Assembly: GCA_019347645.1 (NCBI GenBank)
Contig: JAHWKZ010000034.1
Span: 1-12,655 of the forward strand
Direction: 5' to 3'
DNA: 12,655 bases
From: Gemmatimonadota bacterium
GTDB taxonomy: Bacteria; Gemmatimonadota; Gemmatimonadetes; JACCXV01; JAHWKZ01
The translations under genes were made by a program, and so were the position numbers. Each line of letters begins with the position of its first letter. Positions within the stretch are counted from its first letter, which is position 1. The notes under the pieces are model-generated. The model worked only from the letters and a program-made list of their open reading frames with translations. It searched no databases and had not been told where the DNA came from. Below, piece after piece: positions 7,055 through 12,655 of this stretch.

Positions 7055-7516
7055 ATGAACGCTCGCCCGCTGCTCGCGATCCTCGCCACCCTGCTGGTCG
7101 CCGTTCCCGGCTGCGAGCTGGAAGTCGACATCGATGTCGAGCCCGAACGCGCGACCGTCGCCTCCCCCCACCGAGCCGTTCCCCCCGCCGACCCGGGCGC
7201 CGAGGTCTGGGGCCGCCACGCCGACATAGTCGTCGTCGACGAGCCGCTGGCGGTGGACCTCGAGCTGCGCCTCCGGCCCGATCGCACCTTCTTCCTGGTG
7301 GCCCAGGTCGAGGACGCCGATGGCGAGGTCGAGCGCGAGATCGTCGAGGGACGGTATCGCTGGGAGGACGACCGGCTGACGCTGGTCGGCGAGGACGGCG
7401 GTGGGCAGACGCTCCGGCTGCGGGACGGGGACCTGCGGCTCGAGACCGGCTGGCAGGGGGACGCGGCCTTCGCCGTCACCGGGCTGCCGAGGCTCGAACT
7501 GAGGCGGATCCGGTAG
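7055..7516 (+). CDS. Small lipoprotein of unknown function
   Basis: 153 residues. The signal peptide has positive R4, a hydrophobic core (about 6-16) and lipobox VPGC, giving lipidated C20 and membrane anchoring. After an acidic ELEVDIDVE stretch comes a proline-rich linker (about 35-50). The domain that follows is rich in predicted beta strand and highly acidic, with an FFLVAQVEDADGEVEREIVEG run and GRYRWEDDRLTLVGEDGGGQTLRLRDGDLRL, a pattern of short hairpins as in lipocalin- or NlpE-like barrels. I do not recognise a family. It has a good GGAGGTG site and lies 46 bp after the enolase-like gene on the same strand, so cotranscription is possible. Its 3' end faces the convergent dehydrogenase gene. 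Confidence 0.75.
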   Translation: MNARPLLAILATLLVAVPGCELEVDIDVEPERATVASPHRAVPPADPGAEVWGRHADIVVVDEPLAVDLELRLRPDRTFFLVAQVEDADGEVEREIVEGRYRWEDDRLTLVGEDGGGQTLRLRDGDLRLETGWQGDAAFAVTGLPRLELRRIR

Positions 7517-7520
7517 GCGT

Positions 7521-7544
7521 CCACCCGGGATCCGGAGGGGCTTT
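7521..7544. terminator. Weak hairpin between convergent genes
   Basis: In the short gap between the convergent stops, CCACCCGG and CCGGAGGGG can pair around a GAT loop, with a bulged A and one mismatch, followed by CTTT on the plus strand. It could end the plus-strand transcript. The stem is imperfect and the T run is only three bases, so this is tentative. Confidence 0.25.
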
Positions 7545-8667
7545 AGACAACCGTTCGATCCCTGCGGATCGATACCCCCCGCTCGCGGACGGCCTGGAGA
7601 ACCGCCTGGGCGACCTCCGGATCGCCCGCCAGCGCCTCCGTCGGCTGGACCCCCGGTCGCTCCCATCGCCCCTCGGCCAGCAGGCGGGCGACCGCCGCCG
7701 CCGGGAAACCGGTCGTACGGGCCATCGACGTCGCGCCGGTGACCGGATCCGTCCGGTCCAGGAGCTTCCACCGCTCGCGCACCCCACCCCCCTCGACCTC
7801 CACGAGCAGGAGCGTGAACTCCTCCTCCCCCTCGCGCAGCGCCCAGGCCTCGGCCAGCAGCCGCACGGCGAGCTCGCGCGGGACGACCTCCACCCCCCCG
7901 ATCCGGACCGGGCTCTCGCCGAAGAACCCGCCGTCCCGCAGCGCCCGCGCCTTCTCCGCGTGGCCCGGCCACCGAAGCGTCTTCTCCACCATCGTCGGGG
8001 CGTCGATCGTGTCCAGGAGGCTTCGAAGACCGTCGGTGTTGAACGCCTCGAGCACCCCCACGTCCTCGAACACGACCCGCTCCACGTCGGACAAGGCCTC
8101 CGCCACCACGTCCTCGCCGTCGATGCGCATCCGACACGGCCGCACGTACTCCTCGATTACGTCGGCCGGCGAGAAGACCGCCCGGTACCCCCACGGCTCC
8201 TCGGGCTCGACGGGCAGCCCGCCGACCAGGATCCGCACGAGATCGACCTTCTCCAGCTCCGCCGCCGAAAGCCCCACCATCAGGTTCGAGAGGCCCGGAG
8301 CCACGCCGCAGTCCACGACGGCGGACACGTCGTGCTCCCGCGCCTTCTCGTCGAGGTCCCGGAGGTCCTCCGGAGGAAACGAGATGTCGACGACCGGCTT
8401 CGCCGCCTCGATCAGGGTCTCGAGCAGACCGAATCCCATGGATCCGGGCACCGCGCCGACCACGACGTCGGCGTCGGCGATCAGGTCCCGCACCGCGCCC
8501 GACTCGGAAAGATCGGTCGCACGGGTCGGGATTCCGTCGGCGGCGAGGGGCTCGAGGGCTTCCTCCCGGACGTCCGCGGCCAGGACCTCGATGCGCGGAT
8601 CCGCCGCCAGATCGCGGGCGATCAGGGCGCCCACGCGCCCCGCGCCGAGGACCGCGATCCGTATCAC
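7543..8667 (-). CDS. Saccharopine-dehydrogenase-family NAD(P) oxidoreductase
   Basis: 374 residues. The N-terminal Rossmann fold begins IRIAVLGAGRVGALIARDL, with GxGxxG at 8-13 and an acidic residue ending the second strand (AADV). Next come the VVVGAVPGSMGFGLLETLIEAAKPVVDIS stretch and a VVDCGVAPGLSN motif (about 121-132), typical of saccharopine dehydrogenase and lysine 6-dehydrogenase-like proteins. The C-terminal half carries EAFNTDGLRSLLDT and VEKTLRWPGHAEK, matching the family's C-terminal substrate domain. Likely role: oxidoreductase on an amino acid or amino-acid adduct, such as lysine 6-dehydrogenase or saccharopine reductase; the substrate cannot be fixed here. The start is GTG, 13 bp behind the transporter gene, with only a weak ribosome site. 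It is the last gene of the antitoxin-led chain. Confidence 0.82.
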   Translation of the reverse strand: MIRIAVLGAGRVGALIARDLAADPRIEVLAADVREEALEPLAADGIPTRATDLSESGAVRDLIADADVVVGAVPGSMGFGLLETLIEAAKPVVDISFPPEDLRDLDEKAREHDVSAVVDCGVAPGLSNLMVGLSAAELEKVDLVRILVGGLPVEPEEPWGYRAVFSPADVIEEYVRPCRMRIDGEDVVAEALSDVERVVFEDVGVLEAFNTDGLRSLLDTIDAPTMVEKTLRWPGHAEKARALRDGGFFGESPVRIGGVEVVPRELAVRLLAEAWALREGEEEFTLLLVEVEGGGVRERWKLLDRTDPVTGATSMARTTGFPAAAVARLLAEGRWERPGVQPTEALAGDPEVAQAVLQAVRERGVSIRRDRTVV

Positions 8668-8680
8668 GCGCCGCGCGGCC

Positions 8681-10459
8681 TCATCTCGCCACTGGCCACA
8701 CCCGCGGCACCATCAGGATGGCGATCAGGTAGATCAAGATCGTCAACGGGGCTCCCACCTTCAGGAAGTCCACGAAGCGGTAGCGGCCGGGCCCGTACAC
8801 CATGAGGGCCGCCGGCTCGAGCGGGGTGAGGTAGGAGACGCTCGCCGCCACCGCGATCATCATCGCGAACGTGCGGGGATCGAGGTCGGCGGCGAGCGCG
8901 GTCCGGATGGCGAGAGGGAGAACCACGATGGCGGCCGCCTGGTTCGACATCGGCTGGGTCAGCCCGACGGTGAGGACGAAGAAGCCGGTGAGGAGCCAGA
9001 GGGGCCCATAGCCTCCCGCCACCTCGATGATCCGCCTCGCCATCCACTCGGCCGCACCGGTCTCCTCCATGGCCGTCCCCAGCGCGAGCATCGAGCCGAT
9101 CAGGATGAGCACCTTCCACTCGATGTCGCGGTAGGCCTCCTGGGGCGTGATGCACCGGGTGGCCAGAACGAGTACGGCGCCGGTCATGAAGGCGACCGCG
9201 AGCGGCACGATCTCGAACGTGGCGGCGAGGATGGCGAACGCAAAGATGCCGATCGAGGGCCAGGCGTGGCGGAGTCTCGGCCGCTCCTCCGACCCCGCCC
9301 CGACCACGCGCAGGACGTTCAGCCTCTCCAGCTCCGCGAGCCGCTCCGGCGGGCCCTGGAGGAGCAGGGCGTCCCCCAGCCGCAGCCGTACCCGGCTCAG
9401 CTTGTCCCGCAGGGTCTCCCCATGCCGGTGGACCGCCAGCACCTGAAGAGCATGGCGCTCGCGGAACCGGTACGACCTGAGCGTGCGGCCGATGAGCGGA
9501 GACCGCGGCATGACGATCGCTTCCGCCAGAACGAGCTCGTCGTCCGGCTCGGGATCGGCGTATTCCACGTCGGGCCTGATGCCCAGGCCGGCCGTGTCCT
9601 TGATCTTGAGGATCTCCTCGCGCCGCCCCTCCACGATCAGTAAGTCGTCCTCCTCCAGGCGGCTTTCCGCCCGCGCGAGGACCGACCGCTCGCCTCCGCG
9701 AAGGATGCGCAGGACCGTGAGGTCGAGGTCGCGGCCGAAACCCGATTCCTGGAGGGTCTTCCCCACCAGCCTGGAACCAGGCTGGACGACGACCTCGCTC
9801 AGGTAGGGCCCCAGCCCGAAGTCGCGAGTCAGGTCCCGCGTCGTGTGCCGCTCCGGGATCAACCGCCTGCCGATCGTAAGGATGTAGACGAGACCGACGA
9901 TCATGATCGGGATCCCGACGGGGGCCAGCTCGAACATCCCCATCGGCTCCAGCCCGTAGTCGGTCATCAGCCCGCTGACGACCATGTTCGTAGAGGTGCT
10001 GATGAGCGTGACCGGGCTGGCGAGGATCGCCGCGAACGCCATCGGCAGGAGGAAACGGGACGCGCTGGTTCGCGACTTGATCGCCACGCCCATCACGATC
10101 GGGAGGAAGAAGGCCGCGGCCGCCGTGTTGCTGATGAGCGCCGAGAGCACGGCGACCGAGATCGTGATCAGGACGAGCAGCCGATACGGGTCCGTTCCCG
10201 CCCGACGCAGGATCTCCCGGCCGGCGATGTCCACGACCCCGGTCCGGAGGAGCGCCGCGGTCATGATCAGGAGGCCCAGGATCATCATGACCGTGTCGCT
10301 GCCGAAGCCGGCGAACGCCTGCTCGGGGGTGAGGATCCCGGTGAGTATCAGCGTCACCATGACGCCGACGCCGATCACATCCACCGGGATCCACTCGAAC
10401 GCGAACAGGACGATCGCGACGGCGACGATCGCCAGGAGGAGCACCGTCTCGGGAGTCAT
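8681..10459 (-). CDS. DASS/SLC13-type anion transporter with two TrkA-C (RCK_C) domains
   Basis: 592 residues in the inner membrane. Two hydrophobic halves (about 5-200 and 400-590) flank a soluble insert holding two RCK_C/TrkA-C modules: about 218-297 (VVVQPGSRLVGKTLQESGF, DLLIVEGRREEI) and 306-385 (VMPRSPLIGRTLRSYRF, DALLLQGPPERL). SNT-like substrate and Na+ motifs occur in both halves: LISNTAAAAFFLP (108-120) with STSTNMVVSG (154-163), and QPMSNQAAAIVVLP (502-515) with YLTPLEPAALMVYGPG (543-558). Relatives move sulfate, dicarboxylates or other anions with Na+; the substrate is not determinable here. I chose the ATG at 10459 because it overlaps the CDF stop (ATGA) and starts at the first membrane segment; the longer frame to 10750 is antisense-like noise. 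Confidence 0.9.
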   Translation of the reverse strand: MTPETVLLLAIVAVAIVLFAFEWIPVDVIGVGVMVTLILTGILTPEQAFAGFGSDTVMMILGLLIMTAALLRTGVVDIAGREILRRAGTDPYRLLVLITISVAVLSALISNTAAAAFFLPIVMGVAIKSRTSASRFLLPMAFAAILASPVTLISTSTNMVVSGLMTDYGLEPMGMFELAPVGIPIMIVGLVYILTIGRRLIPERHTTRDLTRDFGLGPYLSEVVVQPGSRLVGKTLQESGFGRDLDLTVLRILRGGERSVLARAESRLEEDDLLIVEGRREEILKIKDTAGLGIRPDVEYADPEPDDELVLAEAIVMPRSPLIGRTLRSYRFRERHALQVLAVHRHGETLRDKLSRVRLRLGDALLLQGPPERLAELERLNVLRVVGAGSEERPRLRHAWPSIGIFAFAILAATFEIVPLAVAFMTGAVLVLATRCITPQEAYRDIEWKVLILIGSMLALGTAMEETGAAEWMARRIIEVAGGYGPLWLLTGFFVLTVGLTQPMSNQAAAIVVLPLAIRTALAADLDPRTFAMMIAVAASVSYLTPLEPAALMVYGPGRYRFVDFLKVGAPLTILIYLIAILMVPRVWPVAR

Positions 10460-11376
10460 CCCTCCACGTGACCCGCGAAGCTCTCTCCCTCGATGAAGAC
10501 CCATCCGACGCTGCGGTGCTCCTCCCGGATCGTCCTCTCCAGCTCGCCGGCGGCGCGCTCGACGTCCTCGGCCGAGAGCCCGGAGCGGAAGTCGACGGAG
10601 AGGACGACCAGGATCTTGTCGGGACCCATGTGCATCGTCAGGAGCTTTCCGATCCGCTCGATCGCTTCGTGCCCCTGGACGACCCCGCGGACCCCCTCCA
10701 CGAGCGGCGTCCGAGCGGCCTCGCCCACGAGCAGGCTTCGCGTCTCCCATACCAGCCAGAGCGAGACGGCGGCCAGGATCAGGCCGATCACGATCGACGC
10801 GCCGGCATCGAAAGCCGGGTTCCCGGTGACCTCAGCCAGGAAGACGCCGACCGCCGCCACGAGGATCCCGGCGAGGGCCGCGGAGTCCTCGAACAGCACC
10901 ACGAACAGCGCCGGATCCTTGCTGTCCTTCAGCGTCTCCACGACGCCCCGCTCGCCCTTCCGGTGCAGGAACTCCCGGACGGCGAAAGAGGTCGCGCCGG
11001 TCTCGAACACGGCCGCGATCGCCAGGACGATATAGTTGATCGTCGGATCGCCCAGCTCGGCGGGGTGGAGCAGGTGGAGAATCCCCTCGTACATCGAGAC
11101 ACCGGCGCCCACGGCGAACAGGACGATCGCTACCACCAGGCCCCAGAAGAAGACTTCCTTGCCGTAGCCGAAGGGGTGCGTCCGGTCGGGGGGTTTGTCG
11201 CCGCGCTTCAGGCCGAGCAGCATGAGCGCCTGGTTGCCCGTGTCGGCGACGGAGTGGACGCCCTCGGCCAGCATCGCGCTCGACCCGGTCATGGCCGCGG
11301 CCACGAACTTGGTGACGGCGATCGCGCCGTTACCGAACAGGGCGGCGTAGACGACGCCCTTGCTTCCGCTGGCCAC
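10456..11376 (-). CDS. CDF-family metal cation efflux transporter, SLC30A9-like
   Basis: 306 residues with about six membrane segments and a C-terminal cytoplasmic domain (about 220-306). The second segment carries the CDF metal site H41-x3-D45 (EGVHSVADTGNQ), followed by the RTHPFGYGKEVFFWGL loop (65-80). In the fifth segment the usual HxxxD is replaced by LFEDSAALAG (E163, D164), as in the SLC30A9/ZnT9 branch. The GNPAFDAGASIVIG segment follows (185-198). It probably exports or exchanges Zn2+ or another divalent cation; the metal is unproven. I chose the GTG at 11376 because it overlaps the PIN-toxin stop by one base (TAGTG), has GAGGAG eight bases upstream and starts where family homology starts. 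An upstream in-frame extension to 11436 would run inside the toxin gene. Its stop overlaps the DASS transporter start. Confidence 0.88.
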   Translation of the reverse strand: MASGSKGVVYAALFGNGAIAVTKFVAAAMTGSSAMLAEGVHSVADTGNQALMLLGLKRGDKPPDRTHPFGYGKEVFFWGLVVAIVLFAVGAGVSMYEGILHLLHPAELGDPTINYIVLAIAAVFETGATSFAVREFLHRKGERGVVETLKDSKDPALFVVLFEDSAALAGILVAAVGVFLAEVTGNPAFDAGASIVIGLILAAVSLWLVWETRSLLVGEAARTPLVEGVRGVVQGHEAIERIGKLLTMHMGPDKILVVLSVDFRSGLSAEDVERAAGELERTIREEHRSVGWVFIEGESFAGHVEG

Positions 11377-11810
11377 TACCGCATCTCCTCGGGCAAGTAC
11401 CGGTGGTTCGCCCGGATCGTCCGATCGACGGTGCACAGAGGAACCCTGCGAGAGGCGCTGTGCGCCGCCAGTAGCCGGTCGAATGGATCGCGCGTCCAGT
11501 CGAGCGGGAGGGCGTGCCGGACGAGCGCCGCGAGCGGCGCCTCGTCCACGACGAAGCGGGGATCGTCTCCCACCCGATCAGCGAAACCCTGGCCGTCGAG
11601 GTCGAGCCGGCCGATCTCACCCAGGAACTTCATCTCCAGGAAGGAGACCGGAGACACTCCCCAGGGACGATAGTCGCCCAGCCAGGGGTGGTCCTCCAGC
11701 CGACGGGAGGCCTCGATCACCCAGATCAGGAAGTGCGTATCGAGGAGCGAGTTCAGGTTTCGGCGTCCTCTCGCGGCCGCAGCCCGCCCTCCTCCCACTC
11801 CCACCCCCAT
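11376..11810 (-). CDS. PIN-domain toxin (VapC-like ribonuclease)
   Basis: A probable toxin RNase of a type II toxin-antitoxin pair. The PIN core begins at LNSLLDTHFLIWV (19-31). Acidic metal-site residues are D24, E59 (SPVSFLEMKFLGEI), D111 in the DPFDRLLAAHSAS run, and D129 (LCTVDRTI), as in VapC-type enzymes of the COG3744 kind. The coordinates use the first canonical ATG, which overlaps the antitoxin by 58 bp and adds a low-complexity glycine/alanine/arginine lead. A more natural N-terminus would be the CTG at 11756, which overlaps the antitoxin stop as CTGA, lies nine bases from AGAGGA and gives a 126-residue protein of typical PIN length. The true start is unresolved. The stop overlaps the CDF gene by one base. 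Confidence 0.85.
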   Translation of the reverse strand: MGVGVGGGRAAAARGRRNLNSLLDTHFLIWVIEASRRLEDHPWLGDYRPWGVSPVSFLEMKFLGEIGRLDLDGQGFADRVGDDPRFVVDEAPLAALVRHALPLDWTRDPFDRLLAAHSASRRVPLCTVDRTIRANHRYLPEEMR

Positions 11811-12010
11811 CGATCGGCCTGATCGGCCTCGGGGACACGGAGCACGTCCTCGTAGTCCGGGACGTCGCGCGCCGACTCCCGGGCTTCCCCTTCGCGGCGC
11901 AGGACCACCCGGACGCCGTCCCGGTCGACCACGACGGTCTCGCCGGCCACGATCTCGTCCAGCAGGCGGAACCAGTTGCGACGCGCTTCGGAGGCGGTAA
12001 CTCGCTTCAT
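11753..12010 (-). CDS. Phd/YefM-type antitoxin
   Basis: 85 residues from the ATG at 12010. The N-terminal half (MKRVTASEARRNWFRLLDEI, then VVVDRDGVRVVLRR) is the Phd/YefM DNA-binding fold. The C-terminal half is acidic and tryptophan-containing (DRWGWEWEEGG), as expected for the flexible tail that wraps a PIN toxin. An ATG five codons earlier (12025) lies upstream of the predicted -10 box and inside the operator, so it should not be in the transcript; I reject it. There is no Shine-Dalgarno site before the chosen ATG, which fits leaderless translation. It should neutralise the adjacent PIN protein and, with it, repress its own promoter. Confidence 0.85.
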   Translation of the reverse strand: MKRVTASEARRNWFRLLDEIVAGETVVVDRDGVRVVLRREGEARESARDVPDYEDVLRVPEADQADRWGWEWEEGGLRPREDAET

Positions 12011-12011
12011 G

Positions 12012-12024
12012 TGTACATTGTACA
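12012..12024. promoter_or_regulatory. Tandem TGTACA operator (probable antitoxin binding site)
   Basis: Two TGTACA palindromes (12012-12017 and 12019-12024) separated by one base form a 13-bp inverted repeat. TGTACA is the core motif of the E. coli YefM operator, and the downstream gene is a YefM/Phd-type antitoxin. The site overlaps the predicted -10 box, so binding would block transcription. The centre-to-centre spacing is 7 bp, tighter than a full helical turn. Confidence 0.65.
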
Positions 12025-12044
12025 TATATGGTTTACAAAGTCAA
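12017..12044 (-). promoter_or_regulatory. Sigma70-like promoter of the toxin-antitoxin operon
   Basis: Reading the minus strand, TTGACT (12044-12039) and TACAAT (12022-12017) are separated by 16 bp; each matches the sigma70 consensus at five of six positions. The seventh base after the -10 box is the A of the antitoxin ATG at 12010, so the transcript is predicted to begin at or next to the start codon. In such high-GC DNA this AT-rich match stands out. Confidence 0.6.
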
Positions 12045-12181
12045 GGGTGCGGCCGGAGTACCGCTTCCCATCACGCGGGTGCGGAGGTGTAGACGCCGGC
12101 TCCGTGGTGGTCGGAGCGAGGAGGTCGTTGACCTCGAGCTCGACCCCGCGGTCTGTTCCTTCGAGAGGGTTCCGCCGACCT
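12045..12181. other. Intergenic spacer after thrS, no gene seen
   Basis: I see no convincing gene here. A plus-strand open frame beginning at 12028 has no recognisable protein and runs into antisense thrS. GAGGTC-GTT-GACCTC at 12121-12135 forms a 6-bp stem with a 3-nt loop but has no T tract on either side, so I do not call a terminator. Confidence 0.5.
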
Positions 12182-12655
12182 TCAGCGGGAGGGTGCCGGG
12201 GGCTCCGCCTCGTCGCGCATCCGCGTCACGAAGTGGTCGAGGTCCGTCTCACCGAGCTCGCCTTCGGCGTGGGAGCGGACGCTGACCTTCGAGGTGCCGA
12301 CCTCCTTTTCCCCGATCACGATCATGTAGGGGACCTTCTGGACCTCGGCGTCGCGGATCTTGTACCCCACGCCCTCGCGCCGCCCGTCGACGTGGACCCG
12401 GAGACCGGCGTTCCGCAGGTGCTCGGCGACGGACTCGGCGTGCTCGACGAAGCGGTCGGCCACCGGGACGATCCGGACCTGCTCGGGCGCCAGCCAGGTG
12501 GGAAACGCCCCGGCGTAGTGCTCGATCAGGATCCCCATGAACCGCTCGATCGAGCCCAGGATGGCGCGGTGGATGACGACCGGGCGCCTCTCCTCGCCGT
12601 CGGCGTCCGTGTAGGTCAGGTCGAAACGCTCGGGCATGTTGAAGTCGCACTGGAT
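12182..12655 (-). CDS. thrS: Threonyl-tRNA synthetase, C-terminal part (5' end beyond window)
   Basis: The last 157 residues of ThrRS, which charges tRNA-Thr in the cytoplasm. The frame is open to the right edge and starts within QCDFNMPERFDL, part of the class II catalytic domain. Motif 3 follows (HRAILGSIERFMGILIEHY), then the anticodon-binding domain (LAPEQVRIVPVADRF, the GLRVHVDGR strand, then GYKIRDAEVQKVPYMIVIGEKE). The tail is short and ends in EPPAPSR. The ATG inside PERF context at 12637 is internal, not a start. It is separated by 137 bp from the toxin-antitoxin promoter on the same strand, so read-through into the toxin-antitoxin operon is possible. Confidence 0.95.
   Translation of the reverse strand: MQCDFNMPERFDLTYTDADGEERRPVVIHRAILGSIERFMGILIEHYAGAFPTWLAPEQVRIVPVADRFVEHAESVAEHLRNAGLRVHVDGRREGVGYKIRDAEVQKVPYMIVIGEKEVGTSKVSVRSHAEGELGETDLDHFVTRMRDEAEPPAPSR

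Noticed and set aside
7739..9643. Plus-strand open frame of over 600 codons antisense to the dehydrogenase and DASS genes
   Set aside because: It has low-complexity Ser/Arg/Thr composition typical of a high-GC antisense frame; the minus-strand genes explain the region.
12011..12025. Antitoxin start at the upstream ATG (12025)
   Set aside because: It lies upstream of the predicted -10 box and within the operator; family homology begins at the ATG at 12010.
12121..12135. GAGGTC-GTT-GACCTC hairpin after thrS
   Set aside because: A 6-bp stem without a T tract on either strand; insufficient for an intrinsic terminator call.
12028..12285. Plus-strand open frame of 85 codons beginning beside the antitoxin promoter
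   Set aside because: It has no Shine-Dalgarno site, an Arg-rich composition and no domain, and it runs antisense into thrS.

Overview
The window is high-GC DNA with tightly packed genes, frequent 1-8 bp gene overlaps, several GTG/TTG starts and two lipobox-bearing lipoproteins. This suggests a high-GC environmental bacterium, probably with a Gram-negative envelope. Gemmatimonadota, Acidobacteriota or Rhodothermota-like lineages are possible, but no marker here fixes the phylum. There are no rRNA, tRNA, IS or CRISPR features.

Left block (about 1-3565, minus strand): one compact five-gene operon. It runs from an OpuC/ProX-type quaternary-amine ABC transporter (ATPase, permease, binding lipoprotein) through glyoxalase I (gloA) to an NhaC-type Na+/H+ antiporter cut by the window edge. 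The theme is compatible solutes, methylglyoxal and sodium.

Centre (3617-7008, plus strand): divergent from the transporter across only 51 bp lies a 788-aa fusion of EgtD (histidine trimethylation to hercynine) and EgtB (iron-dependent sulfoxide synthase). It therefore carries two ergothioneine steps on one chain, in the same order as fungal Egt1. A GTGA overlap couples it to a divergent enolase-superfamily protein that keeps the three metal ligands but lacks the usual second lysine of the KxK motif. No egtA, egtC or egtE is visible. Ergothioneine is itself a trimethyl betaine, and known ergothioneine importers (EgtU/EgtV) belong to the same quaternary-amine ABC family. The divergent pair may therefore be an ergothioneine make-and-import locus. 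A small lipoprotein gene of unknown function (7055-7516) follows.

Right block (7543-12010, minus strand): a Phd/YefM-like antitoxin and PIN-domain toxin head an overlapping chain with an SLC30A9-like CDF metal transporter, a DASS/SLC13 transporter carrying two TrkA-C (RCK_C) domains, and a saccharopine-dehydrogenase-family oxidoreductase. The antitoxin has a clear sigma70-like promoter whose -10 box sits inside a tandem TGTACA operator and whose predicted transcript would be leaderless. The 3' part of thrS (minus strand) enters from the right edge.
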